A stretch of 64,000 nt of DNA from Deltaproteobacteria bacterium. GTDB lineage: Bacteria > Myxococcota_A > Polyangia > Polyangiales > Ga0077539. The position numbers were made by a program, and so were the translations under genes. Under the pieces are notes generated by a model. The model was given only the letters and a program-made list of their open reading frames with translations. It did no database searches and was not told where the DNA came from. Positions 53,485 to 62,076 of this stretch are shown in pieces. The stretch spans positions 62,001 through 126,000 of the forward strand of contig JAUXYJ010000038.1 of NCBI GenBank assembly GCA_030694465.1, written 5' to 3'. Position 1 is the stretch's first letter, and the number at the start of each line of letters is the position of its first letter.

Positions 53485-54103
53485 CGCCAAGTTGGCGGTT
53501 CGCCGAGTGCAGGCTGTCCAGTGACATGCTGCCGGCCTCTCTTGAGCGTCGCGACGAGCTCGCCACCAACTCAGTATCCAACGCAGTATCTCCTGCGAAA
53601 ACAGCGGTGATCGCATCGGTGGCGCTGCGGTGCGATGAGCGCGACGCGGGAGCCACGAGTTGAGAACGGCGGCGAGGCAACGGGCGATCGGGCCGCAATC
53701 CGCGGATGCGTGGGCGACTGAACGGGGTTGGAGGGACTAAGCCCCCTTGCGCTCTTCGGTGGATTTGTCTGCCAGTTCGAATCGTGCGTCCTCAACAGAT
53801 CGCGTGCTTTGCGTTGGGCAGCGTAATTCGGTGTGGCGTCTCGTTCATCCACACGTGAGTTGCTGCCCGAATGGGCTCGCGTACCTGATCATTCAGGGGT
53901 GCTAAGACATCCGCGCTTCGATGAATAGTTTGCTGGATTTATCCATGTAAGATGCGAGATCTCGAGCGCAATGCTTCGCGGCGAACCTAGCGCACCGGAC
54001 GCGAGGTGCGACCGGACGCGATCGGTTGCACGACCGGGCGTCGCGAACATCCGTTCGACCTTCGATTGGCGACGCCGAGCGAGTCCGCGCATCGTAACGA
54101 TCC
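53485..54103. other. spacer with repeat copy 12; remainder unassigned
   Basis: Right of the repeat, 53750-54100 is less GC-rich and holds only short unconvincing frames. Confidence 0.45.
53566..53747 (+). repeat. interspersed repeat R, copy 12 (full, duplicated 5' end)
   Basis: The 5' end occurs twice, CCAACTCAGTAT at 53566 and CCAACGCAGTATCTCCTG at 53579. The 3' end is GGGGTTGGAGGGACTAAGCC. Confidence 0.88.
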
Positions 54104-54280
54104 ATGAGAAACGTTAGCGATCTGCCCCAGAAGCTATGCGTGAGCTGCGGGCGGCCCTTTCGATGGCGCAAGCGCTGGGCACGATGCTGGAGCGAGGTCC
54201 TGACGTGCAGCGAGCGCTGTCGCGGAGAGCGAAGGTCTCTGGCGCGCGCAGAGCGACGAAAGGCACAGGAGGCGCAATGA
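54104..54280 (+). CDS. DUF2256 mini-protein
   Basis: This 58-residue protein fits DUF2256: a short lead, then LCVSCGRPFRWRKRWARCW and LTCSERC, with Cys 12, 15, 35 and 39 forming a likely zinc site (Cys 28 is extra), and a basic tail. Its stop overlaps the next start (ATGA), a strong sign of translational coupling with the photolyase-like gene. DUF2256 genes are known to accompany cryptochrome/photolyase-related genes; their role is not settled. It is too short to show up in simple gene scans. Confidence 0.85.
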   Translation: MRNVSDLPQKLCVSCGRPFRWRKRWARCWSEVLTCSERCRGERRSLARAERRKAQEAQ

Positions 54281-55935
54281 GCGTCTCGAGCTTCGCGCGC
54301 GCGCTAGCCGAGCGCTCTGGGATCGCCAGCGAGCCGCGCGGCAAACAATGGGTGTACGCGCCCTATGATCAGCTCACGCTCGCGCGCGGTCCGCTGTCGC
54401 GAGCGAACCCCCAAGAGACGTGCGTGGTGCTCATCGAGTCCGCGCAGAAGCCAGCTCGGCGCAGGTATCACAAGAAGAAGCTCGCGTTCTTGCTCTCGAA
54501 CGAACGACACTTCGCGCTCGAGCTCGCCGAGCGCGGGTTCACCGTGCTGTATCGCGCGGGCGAAGCGTCGTTCGCCGAGCAGCTGCGGGACGCGATGCGC
54601 GAGCACGGTCAACGCGAGGCGATCGTTCAGCGGCCCGCGGAGCGAGAACTGCGCAAGGAGCTCGCTTCGGTCGAAGGGCTGAGGACGGTCTCGAACGAGC
54701 TGTGGCTCACCACCGAAGAGGACTTCGTGCGCGGGTGCGGCGAGGCGTCGCCGTGGCGGATGGACGCGTTCTATCGCTACGTTCGAAGGCGCACGGGCGT
54801 GCTCATGGACGACGAGGGACGACCGCTGGGCGGGCGCTACTCGTTCGACGGCGAAAACCGCGAGCGATGGAGAGGTGATCCCCCTGCACCAACGGCTCCT
54901 ACGTTCGAGCCGGACGAGATCACGCGCGAGGTCCTCGCGCTGGTCGAGCGGCGATGGCCGGGGCACTTCGGGACGCTCGCGGGCTTCGCGATGCCGTGCT
55001 CGCGCGCGGACGCAAAGGCGCTCTTCGATTTCGTGTGCGCACATTGTCTCAAGCACTTCGGGCCCTTCGAAGACGCGATGAGCGACGAGGAGCCAACGCT
55101 CTTTCACACGCAGCTGTCGTCGTTGATCAACGTGGGCAGGGTGCTGCCAAGCGAGGTTCTAGACGCCGCGGCGCGGGCGCTCGCCGAAGATCGCGCGCCG
55201 ATTCAGAGCGTCGAGGGGCTCGTGCGACAGATCCTCGGTTGGCGCGAGTTCGTGCGCCACGTGCACGAGCGGACCGACGGGTTTCGAACGATCGCCCCGG
55301 ACGGTCAGCCGAGCGAGCTCGGCGCGCACGAGCCGCTGCCGAAGGCCTTCTGGGACGCGCGAGAGACAGGGCTACGCTGCCTCGATCGCACGCTCGAGAC
55401 CGTGTGGAACACGGGATATTCGCATCACATCACCAGACTCATGGTGCTCTCGAACATCGCGACGTTGCTCGGCGTCGAGCCCAAGGCGCTGAGCGACTGG
55501 TTCTGGCTCGCGTACACGGACGCCTACGACTGGGTCGTCGAGCCCAACGTCCTCGCGATGGGAACGTTCGGCGCCGGCGACGTCATGACCACCAAGCCGT
55601 ACGTCTCGGGCGCGGGCTATGTTCACCGCATGGGGGATCACTGCGCGCGCTGCCGCTTCGATCCCACGGGCAAAGACCGCGCGAGGCCCTGCCCTCTCAC
55701 GCCCATGTACTGGGCTTTTCTCGATCGCAACCTTGAGCGCCTCTCGAAGATCGACCGTGTCGGGCCAGCGATCTTGTCCGCGCGCAGTCGGTCCGACGCG
55801 CAGCGACAGCGAGACGCGCTCATCCTGGCTCGAGTGCGCGAGCGACTGGCCGCGGGCGACGCGCTCGATGCGTCGATCGCCTCGGATCCGACCGTCGTCC
55901 CGAAGAAGGCCGTCGTGCGCCGAAAGGCGAAGTGA
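54277..55935 (+). CDS. Fe-S cluster-containing (6-4) photolyase/cryptochrome-like protein (PhrB/CryPro group)
   Basis: The ATG at 54277, with AGGAGG just upstream (inside the DUF2256 gene), gives 552 residues. The N-terminal Rossmann-like domain (LAFLLSNERHFALELAERGF) and the C-terminal FAD domain (SHHITRLMVLSNIATLLGVEP, DWFWLAYTDAYDWVVEPNV, GAGDVMTTKPYVSGAGYVHRM) match the bacterial Fe-S photolyase family. Cysteines near 368, 455, 458 and 471 (GDHCARCRF then RPCPLTPMYWAFLDRN) fit the 4Fe-4S ligands. It is expected to repair UV (6-4) photoproducts or sense light using FAD and a lumazine-type antenna. Confidence 0.9.
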   Translation: MSVSSFARALAERSGIASEPRGKQWVYAPYDQLTLARGPLSRANPQETCVVLIESAQKPARRRYHKKKLAFLLSNERHFALELAERGFTVLYRAGEASFAEQLRDAMREHGQREAIVQRPAERELRKELASVEGLRTVSNELWLTTEEDFVRGCGEASPWRMDAFYRYVRRRTGVLMDDEGRPLGGRYSFDGENRERWRGDPPAPTAPTFEPDEITREVLALVERRWPGHFGTLAGFAMPCSRADAKALFDFVCAHCLKHFGPFEDAMSDEEPTLFHTQLSSLINVGRVLPSEVLDAAARALAEDRAPIQSVEGLVRQILGWREFVRHVHERTDGFRTIAPDGQPSELGAHEPLPKAFWDARETGLRCLDRTLETVWNTGYSHHITRLMVLSNIATLLGVEPKALSDWFWLAYTDAYDWVVEPNVLAMGTFGAGDVMTTKPYVSGAGYVHRMGDHCARCRFDPTGKDRARPCPLTPMYWAFLDRNLERLSKIDRVGPAILSARSRSDAQRQRDALILARVRERLAAGDALDASIASDPTVVPKKAVVRRKAK

Positions 55936-55947
55936 CGCTCGCGACGA

Positions 55948-56931
55948 CTACCTGCGCAGCTTCGGCGACACGAGCTGCACGACGGTCTCTTCGAGCTTGC
56001 CCACGATGCCGCGAGCGCTGAACACCAGCTCTTCTTCGGCGAGCGCTCGCTTCGCTGCGGCCTCGAAGGTCCACTGGGGCCGGTAGTCGATCTCGGTCCA
56101 ATAGCGGTCGTCCGTGGGGAGCAGGTCGCCCTTGAATCCGAGGACGAGCTCGCGGGCCAGCGAGAAGTCCGCGCGGGTGACGAGCTTGAGCCACCACGAC
56201 GAGAGCGACACGCTGAGAAAGGGCACAGGAATTCCGGGCACGCGACGCCCCTTCAACGCGGCGATCGCCGACAGGATCTGGCGGCCGCTCAAAACGTCGG
56301 GCCCCGGAATGTCGTACCAGACGCCGCGAGGCGCAGGGACATCGAGGGCGCGCACGAGGGCGACGATGACGTCGTCGAGGGCGATCGGGCACGTCCGCGA
56401 CGAGGTCCACGAGGGCAACAGCATGGCGGGCAAGCGCATCGCGAGGTCCCGAACGATCTGCCACGAGGCGCTGCCGTTGCCGATGATCATCGACGCGCGC
56501 AACTCGAGGGTCGGCACGGGACCCGATCGAAGCACCTCACCCACCGCGAGGCGACTCTTCAAGTGCTCGGACATCGCGCCAGCGGGCGCCACGCCGCCGA
56601 GGTAGACCATGCGCTTAACGCCGGCCTGCGCGGCTTCGTCCCGCAGCGACTCGGCGACGCGACGCTCGGCGTCTACGTAGTCGTGCGAGCCCGATCCCAT
56701 CGCGTGAACGAGGAAGAAGACCGCGTCGATGCCCTCGAGCGCGCGCCTCAGCTCGTCCGCCCGATTGACGTCGCAGCGGACCCACTCGACGCCTTCGATC
56801 GACTTCGACCGCGAGAGGTCGCGGGTCGTCGCGCGAACCGTGTGGCCCTGCGCGATGAGCGCCGGGAGCAGAGCCTGGCCGACAAACCCTGTCGCGCCAG
56901 TCACGAGAACGCGGAGGGTCTTGTCAATCAC
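55948..56931 (-). CDS. NAD(P)-binding epimerase/SDR-like protein
   Basis: A GTG start at 56931 gives 327 residues beginning directly at the Rossmann motif VLVTGATGFVGQ. The NmrA/epimerase-type features continue with VRATTRDLSRSKS, VFFLVHAMGSGSHDYVDAER and VKRMVYLGGVAP; the usual catalytic YxxxK is replaced by HLKSR in the equivalent place. Similar proteins are annotated as DUF2867 or NADH-binding oxidoreductases, and in other bacteria they often occur near photolyase genes. It is convergent with the photolyase-like gene (12 bp gap). Confidence 0.75.
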   Translation of the reverse strand: MIDKTLRVLVTGATGFVGQALLPALIAQGHTVRATTRDLSRSKSIEGVEWVRCDVNRADELRRALEGIDAVFFLVHAMGSGSHDYVDAERRVAESLRDEAAQAGVKRMVYLGGVAPAGAMSEHLKSRLAVGEVLRSGPVPTLELRASMIIGNGSASWQIVRDLAMRLPAMLLPSWTSSRTCPIALDDVIVALVRALDVPAPRGVWYDIPGPDVLSGRQILSAIAALKGRRVPGIPVPFLSVSLSSWWLKLVTRADFSLARELVLGFKGDLLPTDDRYWTEIDYRPQWTFEAAAKRALAEEELVFSARGIVGKLEETVVQLVSPKLRR

Positions 56932-56981
56932 CGCGCGAGCGTACCACGCCGGCTGCGACCTTCTCGTTGTGCGCACAGACG

Positions 56982-57024
56982 CGATCGAATCGATCAAATC
57001 TATCGATTGATCGACTGATCGAGC
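56982..57024. repeat. GATC/ATCGAT-rich tract
   Basis: The short stretch CGATCGAATCGATCAAATC and its partly complementary continuation is AT-richer than its surroundings. It lies upstream of the epimerase-like gene and downstream of the desaturase stop and could be a hairpin or protein-binding site. Confidence 0.35.
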
Positions 57025-57151
57025 GAGCGCGGGTCTGCTTTGTCGGACTCGTCGAAGCTGTCCACGGGCAGCTCGCTGCCGCCGTTGAACCACGCGAACA
57101 CGGGATACGACCCCGGTCCCACGCCCTCCTCGCGACACACGACGACGGCGT

Positions 57152-58243
57152 TCAGAGCGCAGGCGCGAGGGCGGGCTCGGCCGCAGGCGGAAGCGAGAGT
57201 CTTGCGATGCGTCGAAGCGCGGAGGAGAGCTGGGACGACAAGGTTCCGGTGTTGTACGGCAGTCTGTACTTCTCGCAGACCGCGCGAACCTCCTTCGAGA
57301 GCGCCGGATATCTCCACGCGGGAACGTCTGGAAACAAGTGATGCTCGATCTGGTGGCTCAAGTGCCCGCTGAGCACGTGGAGCCAGCGCGGTCCCTCGAA
57401 GTTCGCCGAGCCGAGGAGCTGCCGAAGATAGAAGTGCCCTCGCCCTTCGCCCTCGAGCGTCTCGGGCGCAAACGTCTGCGCCTGCTCGGGGAAGTGTCCG
57501 CAGTAGATCACCGCCGCGGACCACAGGTTGCGCGCGAGGTTGGCCACGACGTTTCCCGCGAGGACGGCCAGCGCGTTCGGCCCCGCGAGCAGAGGAAAGA
57601 GCAGGTAGTCCTTTCGCACCTGACGCCACGACTTCGCTTTCATTTCACGGACTCGTCGCACGTCCTCGGGATCTCTCTCTGCGCTCGGCGTCGTCAGGTA
57701 CTTCGGCATGTCCACGTTGTGCCCGGCGATTCCCCACTGAAACACCGCCGCCAGCCCCGCTGCGTACGCGAGCTGCGGGACCCGATGCCAACGCCAGGGC
57801 TGCTTGTCGTCCACGCGCAGCACTCGGTACCCGAGGTCGTGATCGACGCCGCTCACGTTGGTAAACGTGTGGTGAAGGTAGTTGTGTGAGTGTCGCCACT
57901 GGTCCGAAGGGCACGTGCTGTCCCACTCGTAGGTGCGTGACGAGAGCGCGGGATCACCGGAGAACTCGTATTGCCCGTGCATCACGTTGTGACCGATCTC
58001 CATGTTCTCGAGGATCTTGGAGAGAGACAGCAGCGAGGTGCCCGCCAGCCAGGCGCCGGGGACGAAGCTCGCGAAGAGCAGCGCTCTGCCTGCGATTTCG
58101 CAGCGGAGCTGCGTGCGCATGACTCCGCGTATGTACGCGAGGTCCTCTGCGCCCCGCGCCGCCCGCGCACGTTGGTGAATCGCGTACATCTCGTCGCCGA
58201 AGGCCTCGAGTTGCGCTGCGTTGAGCTGACAGTTGTTCTTCAT
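57152..58243 (-). CDS. front-end-type fatty acid desaturase
   Basis: The 363-residue integral membrane di-iron desaturase has boxes HNVMHG (85-90), HSHNYLHH (118-125) and QIEHHLFP (about 305), the last with Gln for His as in linoleoyl-CoA/front-end (delta-5, delta-6) desaturases. Two hydrophobic hairpins lie between the boxes. No cytochrome b5 domain is fused; instead the gene 42 bp upstream encodes a ferredoxin reductase that could supply electrons. It is the last gene of the MerR-reductase-desaturase cluster. Confidence 0.88.
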   Translation of the reverse strand: MKNNCQLNAAQLEAFGDEMYAIHQRARAARGAEDLAYIRGVMRTQLRCEIAGRALLFASFVPGAWLAGTSLLSLSKILENMEIGHNVMHGQYEFSGDPALSSRTYEWDSTCPSDQWRHSHNYLHHTFTNVSGVDHDLGYRVLRVDDKQPWRWHRVPQLAYAAGLAAVFQWGIAGHNVDMPKYLTTPSAERDPEDVRRVREMKAKSWRQVRKDYLLFPLLAGPNALAVLAGNVVANLARNLWSAAVIYCGHFPEQAQTFAPETLEGEGRGHFYLRQLLGSANFEGPRWLHVLSGHLSHQIEHHLFPDVPAWRYPALSKEVRAVCEKYRLPYNTGTLSSQLSSALRRIARLSLPPAAEPALAPAL

Positions 58244-58285
58244 GGTGGGCTCGCTTTCGGGATTCGCAGTGGATTCGCAGTGGAT

Positions 58286-59401
58286 TCACAGGTCGATCGA
58301 CACGTCGCCGATCGCGACGGTCGAGCAGAGGGCGATGTCGACGTTGGCCTCTGTCGAGACCTCGCCTGTTCGAAGGTCGCGCGTCGCGCCCGAGAGCTTC
58401 TTGCAGTGGCACGTCCCGCAGATGCCCATGCGGCATCCGCTCTTTGGCTCAAGGCCCTGCTCCTCGGCGACGACCAAGAGCGTGCGATGGTCGTTCACCG
58501 TCTTGTTCGAGCGCGCGAAGTGCACGGTGCCCTTGCCCTCGCCCTCGCCGCCGCTGTCGAACGCCGATTGAAAGCGCTCGATCGTCAGCGCGCCCGGAGC
58601 GCCGCGCGCGGCAAACGCTGCCTCGACCGCTTTCAACAGCGGGGCAGGTCCGCACGCGTACGCTCGCGTGTCCTCGAAGTCCGACACGACCGCCGCGAGG
58701 CTGGCTTCATCGAGCGAGGGCATGCGGCCCAGCGCCTCCTCGGTGACCAGGTGAAGGTCGAGCCACGGCATCTGCTTCAGCTCGTCGAGAAACAGCGCCT
58801 CGCGCTCGCTCTTCGCGAAGTGCAGAAGCGTCCCTTTCGCGCCGGGCGCGCCCTCGCGGATCGCTTTTTGGTCCAGCGCGCGGAGCATCGAGATCACGGG
58901 AGTGATTCCGCTTCCGCCCGTGATGAACAAGAGCCTCGGCGGAAGCTCGTCGTCGAGCACGAAGCTGCCCCTGGGAGGCGACAGCTCGACGGTCGTTCCC
59001 ACGATGGACGGGTGGACCAGCCGCGGGGTCACGGTCCCGCGTGCCGTGGACTTGATGGTGAGTTCGATCACCCTCGGACCGCGCGCGCTTCTCGGCGCGC
59101 TCGAAATCGAGAAGCAACGCGTCCGTCGCACGCCGTCGATCTCGAGGGTGAGGGCGACGAACTGACCCGGCTTGTGCGCTACGAATCGCTTGTCCGTTCG
59201 CAGAACGAGCGTCGCGCAGCCATCGAAGTGCGGCTCGAGCGCGATGATCTCTGCTCGAAGGGGGCCAAAGTGTCGCGGCGCGAGCGCGGCGAAGTACTCC
59301 TCGGGCTTGCGTGGGTAGGTGAGCCATCCCAGCGCTCGGTCGAGCGCGGTCCGCAGAGATTCGACGAATTGATCGGCCATGACTGGTTGCAGAGTGTCCA
59401 T
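58286..59401 (-). CDS. ferredoxin-NADP reductase-type protein with C-terminal 2Fe-2S domain
   Basis: The 371-residue protein has an FAD-binding barrel (TRCFSISSAP, the RxYS-like FAD motif), an NAD(P)-binding domain (LFITGGSGITPVISMLRAL, then YACGPAPLLKAVEAA), and a plant-type 2Fe-2S ferredoxin domain at the C-terminus with CRMGICGTCHC and a final Cys (ALCSTVA). This architecture matches vanillate demethylase reductase-like and desaturase-partner reductases. It probably passes electrons from NAD(P)H to the desaturase encoded 42 bp downstream. Confidence 0.9.
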   Translation of the reverse strand: MDTLQPVMADQFVESLRTALDRALGWLTYPRKPEEYFAALAPRHFGPLRAEIIALEPHFDGCATLVLRTDKRFVAHKPGQFVALTLEIDGVRRTRCFSISSAPRSARGPRVIELTIKSTARGTVTPRLVHPSIVGTTVELSPPRGSFVLDDELPPRLLFITGGSGITPVISMLRALDQKAIREGAPGAKGTLLHFAKSEREALFLDELKQMPWLDLHLVTEEALGRMPSLDEASLAAVVSDFEDTRAYACGPAPLLKAVEAAFAARGAPGALTIERFQSAFDSGGEGEGKGTVHFARSNKTVNDHRTLLVVAEEQGLEPKSGCRMGICGTCHCKKLSGATRDLRTGEVSTEANVDIALCSTVAIGDVSIDL

Positions 59402-59563
59402 GAGACGTCCCTCAGTGATGCGCGCAGTACGAACAGGCCGCGGTCGCGCCTGCGATGAGGCGCGGACATGCGGAGACCTCGGGCGCAGCGTCGCGCAGAC
59501 CCGCGAGCGCCTTTGGTCGAAAACGCTACAAAGAACCCCACGGAGCCCGTCGGGCTCGACGAC

Positions 59564-60400
59564 CTATCGCTTCTTGGACTTTCGCCGCTTGCTCAGCGTC
59601 GATGCCGCGCCAGACTCGTTGGCCTTTCGCACGGCGCGCTCCATCTCGCGCGCAAACATGATGCGAACAGCCTCGATGCTGACCGGACGAAACTCCTCGT
59701 ATGCCTGGTCGAGCGTCTCACCGCCCAGCTCGGTACGCTCGATGAAGAACGCGGTCAGATCCTGCGCGAGCCGCGACAAGTGCTTGCGCAGCAGCATCGA
59801 GGCGTCGTGGGACTGGTCGACGGTCACCCCGACGTGCTCGAGCCTCAGCGCGAGGTCGAGCAGCGCGGGGCTGTTGACCAGTATCGCGTCCCCGCGTCGC
59901 TCGATCGCTTGCGTGCGAAGGAGCTCTGCCGCGAGCCCTGGGCGGTGCTCTTTGAGCAGCGACTGCAGCTCTTGCTCGCTCAGGATCTTCGGCCGATCGC
60001 CGGCCCACGGAGAGCTGAGCTTGTCGTGCAGCCCGAGCCACTCTTGAATCGAGAACTCGCCCTTCTCCACTTGCTCGATCACCGACCGGATCGCTTTGAT
60101 CTGCAGACCCCGGTCTTGAAGCATCGCGATCTGCTCGAGCCGCTCGACGTGCGCACGGCCATAGATCGCGACCCGACCGCGAATCAACGGCTTCGGAAGC
60201 GCGCCCGCGGATTGATAGAAGCGGATCGTCCGGCTCGGAACGCGCGTCGCCGTCGCGAGCTCGTCGATTGTGTACTCGGGCTCAGCGCCCTCGTCGGGCT
60301 TGGCGTCGGGCGAGTCGGGCGCTTGGGTCATCGAGGCGTCGAGCATACCAGCGTCGGCCGCTGATTCCGAAACGAGATCGCTTAGAAGTGAGTCACTCAT
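59564..60400 (-). CDS. MerR-family transcriptional regulator
   Basis: The ATG at 60400 gives 278 residues. A 65-residue acidic N-terminal extension precedes the MerR winged helix (YTIDELATATRVPSRTIRFYQSAGALPKP becomes residues about 70-100) and its second helix pair (RGRVAIYGRAHVERLEQIAML). A long C-terminal effector region contains EWLGLHDKLSSPWAGDRPKI and a basic end KRRKSKKR. There is no metal-type Cys set, so it probably senses an organic or lipid effector. It precedes the reductase and desaturase genes on the same strand and is likely to control them. Confidence 0.85.
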   Translation of the reverse strand: MSDSLLSDLVSESAADAGMLDASMTQAPDSPDAKPDEGAEPEYTIDELATATRVPSRTIRFYQSAGALPKPLIRGRVAIYGRAHVERLEQIAMLQDRGLQIKAIRSVIEQVEKGEFSIQEWLGLHDKLSSPWAGDRPKILSEQELQSLLKEHRPGLAAELLRTQAIERRGDAILVNSPALLDLALRLEHVGVTVDQSHDASMLLRKHLSRLAQDLTAFFIERTELGGETLDQAYEEFRPVSIEAVRIMFAREMERAVRKANESGAASTLSKRRKSKKR

Positions 60401-60420
60401 GACGGTCTCTGTTCTAGATG

Positions 60421-60438
60421 TAACAGTCACAGCTGTCA
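60421..60438. promoter_or_regulatory. dyad upstream of the MerR gene, possible operator
   Basis: TAACAGTCACAGCTGTCA has arms TAACAG and CTGTCA (one mismatch) around six bases. It lies 20 bp before the MerR start, as expected for autoregulation by a MerR protein, which binds between promoter elements. Inference from position only. Confidence 0.4.
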
Positions 60439-60504
60439 AGGTTGCTCTTTCGATTTCGATCCCATCCCCCGTGGCGCGGGGGCGACCTCTGCGGCAGAAC
60501 GGGT

Positions 60505-60658
60505 CCATGGCCGCGGTCCGTCGCCCACGCGTCCGCCGTCAGCGACTCGATCGCCCGCTACCTCGTCGCCGCCCTCAGCCCTCTGCGACCGCGCCGCGAT
60601 CGCACCCCCGCGCCACACCGTGCGTTCGCCGCTTTTTTCACAGGCGAACCTGCGTTGG
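60505..60658 (-). repeat. interspersed repeat R, copy 13 (reverse orientation)
   Basis: Read on the minus strand it starts CCAACGCAGGTTCGCCTG and continues as the family, degenerating near its 3' end. It belongs to the GGTTCGCC/GGCGAACGCAC variant shared with copy 14. Confidence 0.82.
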
Positions 60659-60699
60659 CGTCTGGACGCGCAGTGGCGCGCGACGCACACGGATTCGAG

Positions 60700-61863
60700 T
60701 CAGCCCGGCGGGCACTCGAACGTGAAGCGCACCATCGCCATCGGGTCTGCTTGCACCGCGGCGCAGGTGCTCGGGCACAATCGAACGAGGTCGCCGCTCG
60801 CCGCGCTCCCCGCGTCGCTCACGCCCGCGTCCGCGCCGCGCGCGCCTCCGCGAACGAGATAGAAGCCATCGCCGCAGTCGGCCATGGTCGCGACGGGCAT
60901 GCGGCTCGTCACGGTCCCGTCCCCGCGCGTGATGTTCAACCGCGCATAGCCGATGTCCGGCGTCCTCCCGTCCATCAACATCGGAAACCCGAAGTCGCAC
61001 GGCACCTGCAATCCCGAGATTGCCAGGGCCGCAATCGCGTCGAAGAGGTTCGAATACTGCGTAAAATTGCAGAGCGGAAAGCGATACCCGCCTGTCTCAC
61101 GCGCGAGCTCTTGCAGCTGCTCGGCCGGGTTGGCAGAGAAGCCCGCGCATCGCGTCGTGACCAGCGGCGCCATGGGCTGCCATGGCATCGTTGGCGGCAT
61201 GTTCGCCGCGAGCCCGGCGACTGCGTGCACCGTGTAGTTCTTCATGGTCATCGTCCCAAAGTACGGAACGAGGTCCGCGGCGGTCATCCCGCTGTAGAAT
61301 CCGCTGCGATTTCCCACGCCGGATCCGTCGTCGGTAAACGCCACGATTGCCTTCAAGCTGTCCGTCCGCAAGTGCGGCAGCGCCATCCGCAGGTATCCGG
61401 GCAGCGCGGAGAGAAACCCGCCAGACCCAATGCTCGTCCGCACCGTGAAGTACCGAGGGTTCATCGCGGGCTCAGTGACGGCTCCACCCACGACCACAAC
61501 GCGGTAGTCCACCGACGCGGTCTCGAGCGCGCGAATCAAGCTCGACGCCAGCGTCGACGAGATCGCTCCTCGCGGGCGATCGAAGCTATTGGACGAGTCG
61601 ACCACCATGATCACGTCCAAGGGCCGACGGACGATCGACGCCGTCGCCGCAATGGACGCGCACGCGCTGTCCGCAACGCTCGTCTCGCGCACCGGGACGT
61701 CCACTGTCGTGGCAGCGTCCATCGCGCCCGACGCGTCTGTCACCGTCACATCGGTCCTCACGCGCGCGTCGGGGACGCCTTCTTCGCTCGTACAGCCCGC
61801 GGTCATGAAGCTCACGGTGACCGCGAGAGCGCCCCACACAATTCGCGAATGCACTCCGTTCAT
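60700..61863 (-). CDS. von Willebrand factor A-domain lipoprotein
   Basis: The ATG at 61863 gives 387 residues. Lipobox MTAGC is followed by an Asp/Thr/Val-rich linker and a vWA domain with the MIDAS motif VVDSSNS near residue 90 and a later AFTDDGSG, both needed for metal-dependent ligand binding. The C-terminal part has paired cysteines (CGDGFYLVRGG, CPSTC, CPPG) and an Asp/Ala-rich insert. Probably a surface adhesion or scaffold protein. It is bracketed by two inverted copies of repeat R of the same variant. Confidence 0.75.
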   Translation of the reverse strand: MNGVHSRIVWGALAVTVSFMTAGCTSEEGVPDARVRTDVTVTDASGAMDAATTVDVPVRETSVADSACASIAATASIVRRPLDVIMVVDSSNSFDRPRGAISSTLASSLIRALETASVDYRVVVVGGAVTEPAMNPRYFTVRTSIGSGGFLSALPGYLRMALPHLRTDSLKAIVAFTDDGSGVGNRSGFYSGMTAADLVPYFGTMTMKNYTVHAVAGLAANMPPTMPWQPMAPLVTTRCAGFSANPAEQLQELARETGGYRFPLCNFTQYSNLFDAIAALAISGLQVPCDFGFPMLMDGRTPDIGYARLNITRGDGTVTSRMPVATMADCGDGFYLVRGGARGADAGVSDAGSAASGDLVRLCPSTCAAVQADPMAMVRFTFECPPG

Positions 61864-61908
61864 GCGCGCGAGTGTACCACTCAACGCGACGATTCGCGGT
61901 CGTAGCCA

Positions 61909-61990
61909 CCAACTCAGGTTCGCCTGTGAAATCAGCGGCGAACGCACAGTGTGGCGCCGTGGTACGAGCGCGGCGCGCGACTCGTAGCAA
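61909..61990 (+). repeat. interspersed repeat R, copy 14 (5' half)
   Basis: It starts CCAACTCAGGTTCGCCTG and fades after GCGCGACTCGTAGC. It carries the same internal variant as copy 13 on the other side of the vWA gene. Confidence 0.78.
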
Positions 61991-62076
61991 ACCTCGCCGT
62001 GGCGATCTTCACAGGCCAGGGATGAAAACCGATGACTTCATCGGTCTCAGCGACCTGAACCGCGCACCCTCTGTGC

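Noticed and set aside
28500..61990. Recurrent short peptide beginning MRSPLFSQEI as a protein family
   Set aside because: It is the minus-strand translation of the R repeat, in varying frames, without supporting coding signals.
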